Positions 8,158 through 15,757 of a stretch of DNA of 20,808 nucleotides are shown here, one piece after another. The stretch's first letter is position 1, and the number at the start of each line of letters is the position of its first letter. Source of the stretch: 1-14-2-50-31-20 sp965370315. Its GTDB lineage: Bacteria > Bacteroidota > Ignavibacteria > Ignavibacteriales > Melioribacteraceae. The translations under genes and the position numbers were made by a program. A model generated the notes under the pieces. The model was not told where the DNA came from. It did no database searches and saw only the letters and a program-made list of their open reading frames with translations. Location: the NCBI GenBank assembly GCA_965370315.1, contig CBDUTO010000077.1:1-20808 (forward strand). The letters run 5' to 3'.

Positions 8158-9837
8158 ATGTCTGCTAGAGCAAAGTATATATTCAATATTTTTACTTTAT
8201 TGCTAATTTCATTAGTTGTGCTTCAATGTACAAAAGAAAATTTTGTAGAACCAATTGATCCATTTGCAATTCAAGAATTAGAACCAAATCCAATAGTTAT
8301 GCAATTGGGTGAGGGAGATAATGCTTTAATTCTAAAAGCAAATAATGGTAGTGTTATTGATGCTGCTGATGGAGTAGGGAAGAGAATTAAGGGAAGTCTA
8401 TACGTTGAAAATAGTAAATATGGTGATATTCGCATTTCAAATGGTGACTTTGAATTAACTGGGGGAGAAGAGAGTTCAACAGGATTATACTTTACTGGTT
8501 TTCAAGGTGAAGCACTGCTCACTCTACCTGAGGAGGGGCTACTTCAGAATCTAGAAATACCAGGATTAACAGCTGCCCCAATAGGATTTAAGAAGGGTAG
8601 TGAGTTTGATACAGAGAACTATGCATGGCCGGTTAATGAGGATAGGTATTACTTCTTCTACGAAAATTTAAATCCGCTACCTGTTAATATTACAAGTTCT
8701 TCAATTGAGAATATTAAAAAAATAGCAATTGATCCTACAGATCCTTTCTTTTTTGTTTCTGGCGATATTATTGGAACTCCACTAGGTGATATTAGTGATG
8801 CAGGAATTGCGATATCTGCTCAAGGTTTAATTCCTTTTAATCCTAAAGTTAGCTTACATGATTTCAGAATGGATTCATTTTATGGTAATCTTTATATTGC
8901 TGGAAATGTGCCACTAGGTAAGTACCCGGCTTCATTTTCAGGTGAAACGGTTCTCTCTTTTGATTCTGATAATAACGAAGATAGTGATCTATTCTTCTCT
9001 GGAAAATCGTCTAATTTTATTCTTGGTTTAAATGGTACAGTGAACTTTGAACATGAAACACTTGATTGGATGGGGATAAGTGTTGAGCTCGGTAATGCAA
9101 CACTGGAGTACTACATGAGTAGATCTGGAGATACTCAACTAAGATGGGCTGCTGAAAGAAGGGATATAGTAGTAAGTGATTTTGTAAATGATATTATTGG
9201 TAAAGATTATGACTTCCTTGACTATTTAAAACCTAGCTCTACAAACATGGAATTTTTTGGAGCGATTGGAACAGATGTAAATATCTGGGAAATGGGTTTC
9301 AGAATGGAGACTGCACTTGATCTCCCAGGTTTTTCCTCAATTGATATGGGTCATGCATATTTCTATATTAATAAAGATAGGATGAAGTTTGATGGTTATG
9401 CAGCCCTTGCTGGTTTTAGTGGTATTGGGATAAAGGGAAACGTTGAATTTAGTAATGGCCATTTTGTACTTACAGGATATGTTAAATCGGGTTTTTCAGC
9501 AAGTTGTTGTAAGCTTAAAATAAGTTATAGTTTAGAAATGGATGTAACTCTAGAGTATGATGGAGATGTTGAGTTTAGAGCTAAGGTAAAACTAAAAGGA
9601 AAAGCTTGTTTTGGAAAACTTTGTGCAAGTATTACTATCAGAGCAAATGTTTCTATTTCCTCTAATGGTAGTTATAAGGTTTGTTTCTCCGTAGGAATTG
9701 GAGCTTTGGGATTTGATGTATGTATAAAGAAAAACGGATTAGCAAATGGTCAGTATGAAGAAATAATGACTTATGATGAAATCCCACTCGAGTTTGTTCC
9801 ACTAGAGAATAGGTTCGATGCATATGAATGTGATTAA
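8158..9837 (+). CDS. Large beta-rich lipoprotein with a Cys-rich C-terminal region, function unknown
   Basis: A protein of 559 residues with a lipoprotein signal: hydrophobic stretch IFNIFTLLLISLVV followed by the lipobox VLQC (lipidated Cys24). Three in-frame ATGs occur (8143, 8149, 8158). The last is chosen because AGGA/GAGG at 8145-8149 sits at normal distance from it and the others have no such site; the earlier starts would add only five residues. The body is rich in short alternating beta strands with many Gly and Asp, without a recognisable catalytic motif. Near the C terminus there are C450, C451, C484, C489, C509, C522 and C558 in strand-like segments such as KGKACFGKLCASI, which could form disulfides after export. 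The gene follows the SH3/barrel gene closely and probably shares its transcript. No known family is recognised. Confidence 0.65.
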   Translation: MSARAKYIFNIFTLLLISLVVLQCTKENFVEPIDPFAIQELEPNPIVMQLGEGDNALILKANNGSVIDAADGVGKRIKGSLYVENSKYGDIRISNGDFELTGGEESSTGLYFTGFQGEALLTLPEEGLLQNLEIPGLTAAPIGFKKGSEFDTENYAWPVNEDRYYFFYENLNPLPVNITSSSIENIKKIAIDPTDPFFFVSGDIIGTPLGDISDAGIAISAQGLIPFNPKVSLHDFRMDSFYGNLYIAGNVPLGKYPASFSGETVLSFDSDNNEDSDLFFSGKSSNFILGLNGTVNFEHETLDWMGISVELGNATLEYYMSRSGDTQLRWAAERRDIVVSDFVNDIIGKDYDFLDYLKPSSTNMEFFGAIGTDVNIWEMGFRMETALDLPGFSSIDMGHAYFYINKDRMKFDGYAALAGFSGIGIKGNVEFSNGHFVLTGYVKSGFSASCCKLKISYSLEMDVTLEYDGDVEFRAKVKLKGKACFGKLCASITIRANVSISSNGSYKVCFSVGIGALGFDVCIKKNGLANGQYEEIMTYDEIPLEFVPLENRFDAYECD

Positions 9838-9860
9838 AAGGAAGTTAAAAGTTAAAATAT

Positions 9861-9915
9861 TGTTATTTCGAAATGAGTTTCCGTAAGTTTTTTATCGGAA
9901 CGATTGAGAAATCTA
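9861..9915. repeat. Degenerate copy of the ATTTCGA...GAGAAATCT palindromic element
   Basis: TGTTATTTCGAAATGAG (9861-9877) followed by GATTGAGAAATCT (9902-9914) matches the left half of the element at 959-985 (TGTCATTTCGAACGGAG...GAGAAATCT). Between them lies a small hairpin: TTCCG (9879-9883) pairs with CGGAA (9896-9900). The right half of the element is missing. Confidence 0.5.
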
Positions 9916-9926
9916 AAAAAGAAAAT

Positions 9927-10018
9927 ACTGAATTATGAATACTTAACAAGGAATATCGAATTTGACTTAACAAGTCTAACTTAAAACTTCGATAATCATT
10001 ATTCAGTGTTCGATATTT
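9927..10018. repeat. Interrupted inverted repeat in the gap before the triple-module lipoprotein
   Basis: ACTGAATTAT (9928-9937) is nearly the reverse complement of ATTATTCAGT (9998-10007), and GAATATCGAA (9951-9960) is nearly the reverse complement of TTCGATATTT (10010-10019), nine of ten each. Both words recur in inverted order, so the region looks like a decayed dispersed intergenic repeat rather than coding DNA. The whole gap 9838-10070 contains no gene that can be supported. Confidence 0.45.
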
Positions 10019-10061
10019 GAAAATTTGTTTAAAAATTGAAAAATCCAAACAAAAATATTTT

Positions 10062-10065
10062 GGAG
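10062..10065 (+). promoter_or_regulatory. Ribosome binding site that fixes the start at 10071
   Basis: GGAG (TTGGAGATAAGATG) lies 5 nt before ATG 10071. The in-frame ATG 54 nt upstream would place a charged leader before the lipoprotein signal and has no such site. Confidence 0.75.
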
Positions 10066-10070
10066 ATAAG

Positions 10071-11378
10071 ATGAAGAATATTATTATTCTAATATCATTA
10101 TTAGTAATTGTAGTAAGCATGTTCTCTTGTAACACTGTTGAAGAAGAACCTAATTACACTTATAAAATTGATAGTGTGTGGTGGTCTGATCAAATAGATG
10201 GCAACTCAGATGGATATCCTCAATTTGAAAGGCTCAATTTTAATGTTCAAATAGAGGAGAATACTTCGCAGAATATAAGTGGTCGAGTTTACTATAAATT
10301 AAAAGAAGCCTCTAATTTCTCCTTTTATTCTTTCTCTGAAGATAAAAGAATTATTGGTAGCAATGAAGATAATTATCTATTCGTTTCAATAGGTTCTCCC
10401 AATAAGGAATTACTACGAGGTACTTACGATTTTTCAATAGAAATATTTCAGAATAATCAATCAGATATTAAGGCAGAAGCAGATTCATTACAATTAATTA
10501 CACTTAGCAATAAACAATTTGAAGCTTCAGAAAATGATAATACTTTTACACTTAATATTAGTTGGGTTGACGAATACGACAGAACTGGAGATGGATATAA
10601 CCGTAGAGCATCTATGGTAATTGATGCAAACAACAATGAAACTGTTTCGAGAAATTTAGATGCAAAAATTTATTATAAAAGAAGTGAAGACCTGGATTTT
10701 CTGCCATACAAAGAGCATGTTAACTTTGAAATTTATGGTGACTCAGATAATGACGCAATCGTTATTCCAATTGGTGCACCAAACACTATAGGTGAAGGGG
10801 AGACTGATCTTGAAGAAGATGAGTTTATTAAACTTGAACATGGGGAGTATGATTTTAGAGTAGATTTAACTGAAACGGGTGAAGATAAATTACTTGCATT
10901 CGAAGATATGGAAAATAATCAATTAAGTCAGCAAAAATTTGAATCTGAAGAAGAGGATAGCTATTATTTTACGGTCTCAAGTCTTTGGTGGTCAGATTCA
11001 ACTGATCTGGATGGAGATTTATATACTGCTGCAAGAAAAATACACTTTGATATAGATGTTGATAAACAAGTAGAGCAGACTCTCTATGCAAAAGTCTATA
11101 TGAGAATTCACGAAGAAGATCCAGATTCTACTAATTATGGTATTAAATATGACTCTACTGCAAGTTTCAAAATATTTGGCTCAAATGTTGACCCTTTCTC
11201 AACTTGGATTGGAAAAGATACAACAGCACTCGATAGTAATAAATATGACATATTAATATCAATATATAGTGATACTAAAATAGATACAGTTGATGTGGTA
11301 GAAGCAACGTTAAGTGGTTTCTTCGATCCATTATTGACAGAACAGAGTTTTGAAACTGCTTCGCAAGATTCACTTTAA
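10071..11378 (+). CDS. Lipoprotein built from three copies of an acidic beta-sandwich-like module
   Basis: A 435-residue lipoprotein: signal MKNIIILISLLVIVV with lipobox SMFSC (Cys20). The rest consists of three related modules at about 30-153, 158-294 and 298-430. Each opens with an aromatic/acidic signature, VWWSDQIDGNSDGY, SWVDEYDRTGDGY and LWWSDSTDLDGDLY, continues with a strand ending in V/I-Y-Y/M-K/R (RVYYKL, KIYYKR, KVYMRI), has a YDF or YDI strand near the end, and closes with QFEAS, KFESE or SFETA. The D-x-D-x-D-G-like openings suggest calcium binding; this is inference. It is followed 23 bp later by the OmpA-family gene, with which it is probably co-transcribed, so a shared envelope or surface role is likely. 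No named family is recognised with certainty. Confidence 0.75.
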   Translation: MKNIIILISLLVIVVSMFSCNTVEEEPNYTYKIDSVWWSDQIDGNSDGYPQFERLNFNVQIEENTSQNISGRVYYKLKEASNFSFYSFSEDKRIIGSNEDNYLFVSIGSPNKELLRGTYDFSIEIFQNNQSDIKAEADSLQLITLSNKQFEASENDNTFTLNISWVDEYDRTGDGYNRRASMVIDANNNETVSRNLDAKIYYKRSEDLDFLPYKEHVNFEIYGDSDNDAIVIPIGAPNTIGEGETDLEEDEFIKLEHGEYDFRVDLTETGEDKLLAFEDMENNQLSQQKFESEEEDSYYFTVSSLWWSDSTDLDGDLYTAARKIHFDIDVDKQVEQTLYAKVYMRIHEEDPDSTNYGIKYDSTASFKIFGSNVDPFSTWIGKDTTALDSNKYDILISIYSDTKIDTVDVVEATLSGFFDPLLTEQSFETASQDSL

Positions 11379-11401
11379 GTATTAGTTAACAGGAAATTAA
11401 A

Positions 11402-13057
11402 ATGATAAAACAAATTTTGATTAATATTTTTCTTTTTTCAGTGCTAGCATTTGCTCAGTCAGAGCGAGATGAACTCTTTACTGAAGTTGAAACTATTCTT
11501 AACCAGGCAAAGATAGATAATGCAGATGTACTCTGTGCAGAAACATATTCCAATGCTTTAGAAGAATATATGCTCGCCAAAGGAATGGAAGCAGTAGGCG
11601 GGTCACCAGTAGAAATTAGAGAGAAGTTGGAAGCGTCGATTTCACACATAACCAAAATGAATAATAGCATTGAGGGAAAACAAGAAGTATTTGCTTCAAC
11701 AATTGCAAAGAGAAATAGTGCATTAGATAGTGGTGCCGATAAAAATGCAAAATATTATTGGGTACTCGGCGAGAAAAAATTCCAAGAAATATTAGAAGAT
11801 TATAATGATAACGAGACGGGTTCTCTAGCCAGAGATATGAAAGTAACGGAGGAGTATTATTCAACTGCAAAATTGTATAGCAACAAAGCTAATTCTTTGA
11901 TTAATGATTCTGAATCTTTCAAAGAAGCAACTGCAAATCAAGCAAACCTAGTAGCCCCTATTTCTTACGAAAAAGCTGAAGATAAAATGTTTGAAACATT
12001 AAATTCAATTTCGTCTGGAAAAAGAATTAGTGACATCAATAGTTCAATTACAAATACTGAATTACTTTTTGATTTAGCTTCTATTAACTCATCTAAATAT
12101 TTAGCTGAGTATCCAGAATTACTTCTATTAAGAAGTGAAGCCAAAATGGTAAAAGCTGAAGAATACACTATTGAAACTTGGCAAGAAGCTGAAGAGTTAC
12201 TGGTAGAATCAGCGGAAGCTTATGAAGAGGTTGATTTTGAGAAAGCTGCTGAATTGGCGGAAGAGGCTTCAACAAAATATGCTATAGCAAAACAGACATC
12301 CTTAAAAGATTATTTCATAAATGATACAAGAAATGAAATAGAATTAGCAATTGATGAAGGGGCAGAAGAATTTGCTCCTAAGACATTAAAGCAGAGTCAA
12401 GATTACTTAGCAGAGGTTTCGTCGCTTATTGAAAGTGATTCATACTCTCTGCAGGAAATTCAAGATTTAACTAGAAAATCTTATACGTCTGCTAAGAATG
12501 CACGAAGAATTACTGAAATTGCTAAGCGCATGGATCCAAGTGATCAATCATGGGAGGATATAATTATTGCTCAAGAGGGATACAACTTGGAAGATGACAA
12601 TACAGATTTACCTACGTTTTCTGATATTGAAAATAATGAGGATATTGACTACTCCGATTTAGTTATAAAACTTGATGCAACAATTAGTGATGAAGCTGAT
12701 ATAATTGAGGAAGATGATAAAGTAATTCTACGACTTAAGAATGTAAAATTTGCAACAATGTCATCAAGATTAAATAATGCAAGTAAAACAAGTCTAGATA
12801 GAGTTATTCAAGAAATAAAAGATGAGTCTTTCTCAGAAGCAACAATTACTTGTTACACAGATAATATTGGAACAAAATCTTCAAATATGGCTATATCTAA
12901 AAAACGAGCAGAGTCAATATTAAATTATGTTCTAACAAAAGATGATTCCAATAAGTATTATATAGAGGGAAAAGGAGAATCAAATCCAATAGCCTCAAAC
13001 GCTACTTCAGATGGAAGAATAAAGAATAGAAGAGTAGAAATTGTGATTGAAAGATAG
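11402..13057 (+). CDS. OmpA-family peptidoglycan-binding protein with five helical repeats
   Basis: A 551-residue exported protein with a signal peptide (about 1-19, ending LAFAQ). Residues about 36-375 contain five related helical modules of roughly 70 residues, beginning near 36, 110, 177, 247 and 316. Each carries an alpha-helical phrase like APxxYxxAxxxLxE (for example APISYEKAEDKMFETL and APKTLKQSQDYLAEVS), similar to DUF4398-type helical hairpins. An acidic linker (about 380-435) leads to a C-terminal OmpA domain (about 440-551) with the two residues that bind diaminopimelate, D487 in CYTDNIG and R502 in KKRAES, and the closing GRIKNRRVEI. The protein should anchor non-covalently to the cell wall and reach outward through its helices. 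ATG 11402 follows AGGA at 11391-11394, 23 bp after the preceding lipoprotein gene. Confidence 0.88.
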   Translation: MIKQILINIFLFSVLAFAQSERDELFTEVETILNQAKIDNADVLCAETYSNALEEYMLAKGMEAVGGSPVEIREKLEASISHITKMNNSIEGKQEVFASTIAKRNSALDSGADKNAKYYWVLGEKKFQEILEDYNDNETGSLARDMKVTEEYYSTAKLYSNKANSLINDSESFKEATANQANLVAPISYEKAEDKMFETLNSISSGKRISDINSSITNTELLFDLASINSSKYLAEYPELLLLRSEAKMVKAEEYTIETWQEAEELLVESAEAYEEVDFEKAAELAEEASTKYAIAKQTSLKDYFINDTRNEIELAIDEGAEEFAPKTLKQSQDYLAEVSSLIESDSYSLQEIQDLTRKSYTSAKNARRITEIAKRMDPSDQSWEDIIIAQEGYNLEDDNTDLPTFSDIENNEDIDYSDLVIKLDATISDEADIIEEDDKVILRLKNVKFATMSSRLNNASKTSLDRVIQEIKDESFSEATITCYTDNIGTKSSNMAISKKRAESILNYVLTKDDSNKYYIEGKGESNPIASNATSDGRIKNRRVEIVIER

Positions 13058-13070
13058 AGCTTAAATTTTA

Positions 13071-13097
13071 AGATATCAGATATCAGATATCAGATTT
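13071..13097. repeat. Tandem heptamer AGATATC, three copies plus a partial fourth
   Basis: AGATATC is repeated head to tail at 13071-13077, 13078-13084 and 13085-13091, followed by a partial AGAT. It starts 13 bp after the OmpA gene stop codon. Confidence 0.8.
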
Positions 13098-13106
13098 GAG
13101 ACGTAG

Positions 13107-13130
13107 AGACGACCCGCTGGGTCGTCTTTA
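13107..13130 (+). terminator. GC-rich hairpin downstream of the OmpA-family gene
   Basis: AGACGACCC (13107-13115) pairs perfectly with GGGTCGTCT (13119-13127) across a 3-nt loop and is followed by TTTATATA. It is by far the most GC-rich segment of its surroundings. It is likely to end transcription of the envelope genes, and its GTAGAGACGACCC wording also looks like a dispersed palindromic repeat. Confidence 0.6.
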
Positions 13131-13149
13131 TATATCCGTAGTACAGACT

Positions 13150-13170
13150 TACCTACTGTAAAGGTAGGTA
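13150..13170. repeat. Second small hairpin in the 13058-13419 gap
   Basis: TACCTAC (13150-13156) pairs with GTAGGTA (13164-13170) over a 7-nt loop. The rest of the gap to 13419 is AT-rich, holds an inverted pair TTTGTAAAA (13209-13217) / TTTTACAAA (13249-13257), and contains no supportable gene. Confidence 0.5.
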
Positions 13171-13355
13171 TCAATAGCGTAAGCCACCTAAACGCCAGAT
13201 AGAGTGGATTTGTAAAAATTTTTCACTCAATATTCAATAAAAGTTCTCTTTTACAAAAATTGCTGAAAGAAAAATTAAGAATTAACACAAATAGAAATCA
13301 AATACTGCATATTATACTAAGCTAAGAAAACTTAAGCACATGCTTTTTAATTTCA

Positions 13356-13375
13356 CGTATTTTTTTTAGAATACG
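13356..13375. promoter_or_regulatory. Inverted CGTATT / AATACG box upstream of the histidine kinase gene
   Basis: CGTATT (13356-13361) and AATACG (13370-13375) form a 6-bp inverted repeat with an 8-nt spacer, 44 bp before the kinase start. On the minus strand the left half reads AAAATACGTG, matching nine of ten bases of the AAAATACGTA boxes at 16272-16281 and 16542-16551. It may be an autoregulatory site; this is inference. Confidence 0.35.
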
Positions 13376-13419
13376 AATTCTTATATTACTAGTAGAATAA
13401 TTTTCATTATAATAGTTTT

Positions 13420-14544
13420 ATGGAACCAAATAATATATTAGAGACATTTTTTAGTGTTCAAAATCCAGCAATTATGATTACTGTCATATTTGCTGTCCTT
13501 TTAGTTATTCTCTATTTGGTTAATAAGGAATTAATAATACCACTTCAAAGAAAGAAAGAAAAACTAGAAAATGATAACTTGAGACTAATGGCTCTCTTCG
13601 CCGAACTTGACCCTGACCCAGTATTAAGAGTTGATAGTCATGGAATAATTATAAAAATGAATAGTCCTGCAATAGATTTCTTCTCCAAAAATGAAATAAA
13701 CAAGAAATGTTATAAACTAATTCCAAATTATGAACAGCTAAAGAAAGATTTATCAAACGAGAACAAAATTGTTCTCATAAATGGAAAACACTTTGCGATA
13801 TCGATAAAAGAGAGCAACCATTTAGAGTTTGCACAAATTTATTTGCATGATATTTCTAAGATGGTTGAGCAAGAGAACCTACTTAAGAAATATCAAGAAA
13901 ATCTTAGGCTACTCAGAGTAAAATTAGATAGTGCAAACGAAACAGAGAGAGAGCAAATAGGGAGAGAGCTTCATGATCATATTGGGAACAGAATATCTAT
14001 TTTTAAATTGAGCTTAGAAAACCATTTTGAAAACCCAAAAGAGGATGACCTTAATATGTTATCTAAAAAAATAGATTTTCTTTCTAAAGAAGTAAGAGAA
14101 CTCTCTCATCAATTAAGTCCAAAAATACTAAAAGAGTTTGGACTGATCTCTGCCTTAACACAACTAGTAGAGGAGATGACAATAAACTCTAATATGCATG
14201 GTCATGTTGTAAATATTAACTATGATGAGGTATCTAATTTTAATTTGAAACTTAGCATATATAGAATTTGCCAGGAAGCATTGAATAATATTATAAAGCA
14301 CTCACACTGCACTGAATTTCAAATACAGGTTATAATTGAAGACAACTATCTTAAAGTAATCATATTTGATAATGGAGTAGGTTGTTCTTTAAAGAAGTTA
14401 AAAGAGAGAGCCACACCATCTTTAGGACTACTTACAATGCAAGAACGTACTGAATCATTAAATGGAAGTTTTGAATTCCACTCAGATCAAGATGAAGGAA
14501 CGACAGTATATTTAGAATTTAATTTAAGGAAAGATAAAACATGA
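13420..14544 (+). CDS. Membrane histidine kinase, NarL/DesK-like (HisKA_3), with PAS-like domain
   Basis: A 374-residue sensor kinase. One transmembrane segment lies near the N terminus (about 17-35), with only about 16 residues before it, so there is no extracytoplasmic sensor domain. A PAS-like domain follows (about 52-150, with LDPDPVLRVDSHGIIIKMNSPAIDFF shortened here to LDPDPVLRVDSHG at 63-75). The dimerisation/phosphoacceptor region is of the HisKA_3 type: ETEREQIGRELHDHIGN, with H185 as the phosphorylated residue. The ATPase domain has the N box (EALNNIIKHS, 287-296), G1 (DNGVG, 317-321) and a GLLTMQER segment (336-343). No strong ribosome binding site precedes ATG 13420. The gene overlaps the response-regulator gene by 4 nt (ATGA), so the two form a translationally coupled pair. 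The signal could come from the cytoplasm or from a membrane partner. Confidence 0.9.
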   Translation: MEPNNILETFFSVQNPAIMITVIFAVLLVILYLVNKELIIPLQRKKEKLENDNLRLMALFAELDPDPVLRVDSHGIIIKMNSPAIDFFSKNEINKKCYKLIPNYEQLKKDLSNENKIVLINGKHFAISIKESNHLEFAQIYLHDISKMVEQENLLKKYQENLRLLRVKLDSANETEREQIGRELHDHIGNRISIFKLSLENHFENPKEDDLNMLSKKIDFLSKEVRELSHQLSPKILKEFGLISALTQLVEEMTINSNMHGHVVNINYDEVSNFNLKLSIYRICQEALNNIIKHSHCTEFQIQVIIEDNYLKVIIFDNGVGCSLKKLKERATPSLGLLTMQERTESLNGSFEFHSDQDEGTTVYLEFNLRKDKT

Positions 14545-15191
14545 TTAGGGTATTGTTGGCTGATGACCATACATTGTTTCTAGATGGAATAAAGTCATTA
14601 TTTGAAAATGAAATGAATATCACAATTGTTGGAGAAGCAGAGGATGGAGTAGGCTTAGTTAGAAAATATTTTGATCTAAAACCAGATGTGGTTGTTTCTG
14701 ATATCTCAATGCCCAATAAATCTGGACCAGAGGCTGCAAAGACAATACTTAACAAAGACAAAAATGCAAAAATTCTTTTTCTATCACAGCATATAGAAGA
14801 TAATTATATATATGAAGTCCTAAAATGTAAAGCTCTTGGGTTAGTAGGTAAGAATGTTGTAAAAAAAGAACTTATGTTAGCAATTGATGCTGTTAATAAA
14901 GGGGAACACTATTTTATTGGGAAAACAGAAGAAGAGTTACAATCAATACTTACTAGGTTTAATAGTATTAGAAAGAAAAGTGGAAAGGTCTATTTGAATA
15001 CTCTGACTCTCCGTGAGAATGAGGTGTTAAAAACAATTGGAGAGGGACTTTCAAGAGAGGAAATATCAAAAAAACTAAAGATTGGCGGCAGAACTTTCGA
15101 CACACACAAATATAGTATAATGTCTAAATTAGGATTAAAAACGCTATCAGAAATGATTAAATATGCAGTAGAATTAAAAGAGAGAGATTAG
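14541..15191 (+). CDS. NarL/LuxR-family response regulator
   Basis: A 216-residue regulator. The receiver domain (about 1-120) has the acidic pair D8/D9 (LLADDH), the phosphoacceptor D54 (VVSDISMP), the switch Ser82 (ILFLSQH) and Lys104 (LVGKN, where LLK is more common). The C-terminal LuxR-type helix-turn-helix (about 148-212) shows LTLRENEVLKTIGEGLS and the recognition region KIGGRTFDTHKYSIMSKLG; the usual TVxxH is TFDTH here. It should be phosphorylated by the kinase encoded immediately upstream, with which it overlaps by 4 nt, and bind DNA as a dimer. Its stop codon overlaps by 3 nt that of the convergent membrane-protein gene, leaving no room for a terminator between them. The TACGTA boxes at 16276-16547 are candidate targets; that is inference. 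Confidence 0.92.
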   Translation: MIRVLLADDHTLFLDGIKSLFENEMNITIVGEAEDGVGLVRKYFDLKPDVVVSDISMPNKSGPEAAKTILNKDKNAKILFLSQHIEDNYIYEVLKCKALGLVGKNVVKKELMLAIDAVNKGEHYFIGKTEEELQSILTRFNSIRKKSGKVYLNTLTLRENEVLKTIGEGLSREEISKKLKIGGRTFDTHKYSIMSKLGLKTLSEMIKYAVELKERD

Positions 15192-15757
15192 GGTTTAAAC
15201 CTGTTTAATGAAAACAAAACATCTCTTTCTATAAAAATGAGAATAAGCCCAATGAAAATTTGGAATATTGTTATTACAAAAAAATTGGTCATCCCTAAGT
15301 TTATATTGACTACCGTTAAAACAGATTTATAAACAGAGAGCAATCCATAAAAAGTCATCGCTAAATAAAAAATATTGGGCTTATTGTTCTCAACAAACCC
15401 CCAGTAAAGATATTTTAGAAATATTGTTAGAATAATAATGTTTGCTAAAAAAACAAACATATATTGAAAATAGGTTGATGAGTAGAAATTGACTATTTGA
15501 ATAATAGCAAAGCCCAAAAGTATTACTTTGATTTTTTTAATAAAAAACCTTTCGTCTATACTAAAAACAAAAAGATAAAAAGCTGGAATCCAAACTGCTT
15601 GAGATGACAAACCAAATCCAAACCAAAGAATACTTGCGACTACATCACTTACGCCCAAAAGAAGGAAAAACCAAAAGTGCGTAGATTTAAAATAAAAAAG
15701 AGGTACAATTATCCAAACTATCGTACTCAAAAGACTAATATATTCATATGGTTTCAT
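15188..15757 (-). CDS. Small seven-segment membrane protein, function unknown
   Basis: A 189-residue protein that is almost entirely hydrophobic, with seven likely membrane segments near residues 7-24, 28-49, 53-67, 76-93, 97-117, 128-150 and 157-176. It has no catalytic motif that can be recognised. The start is taken as the ATG at 15757, whose A is shared with the TGA stop of the preceding gene (TGATG), a classic coupling arrangement; a TTG one codon earlier is rejected. The gene is therefore translated together with the secreted protein encoded at 15757-16191. Its 3' end overlaps the convergent response-regulator gene. Being next to a kinase with no sensor domain, it could be a membrane partner in signalling, but nothing in the protein proves this. 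Confidence 0.7.
   Translation of the reverse strand: MKPYEYISLLSTIVWIIVPLFYFKSTHFWFFLLLGVSDVVASILWFGFGLSSQAVWIPAFYLFVFSIDERFFIKKIKVILLGFAIIQIVNFYSSTYFQYMFVFLANIIILTIFLKYLYWGFVENNKPNIFYLAMTFYGLLSVYKSVLTVVNINLGMTNFFVITIFQIFIGLILIFIERDVLFSLNRFKP

Noticed and set aside
9863..10135. Reverse 90-codon frame across the gap before the triple-module lipoprotein
   Set aside because: It is made of the inverted repeat words and overlaps the well-supported lipoprotein start; no ribosome binding site.
11455..12168. Several reverse frames within the OmpA-family gene
   Set aside because: They are antisense to the helical repeats, whose codon pattern keeps the opposite strand open by chance.
13071..13170. 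CRISPR array
   Set aside because: The repeats are 7-nt tandem copies without spacers, and no cas gene is present.
13408..13413. TATAAT before the kinase gene as a -10 box
   Set aside because: It lies 6 nt from the start codon and AT-rich matches are expected by chance; only a leaderless transcript would fit.
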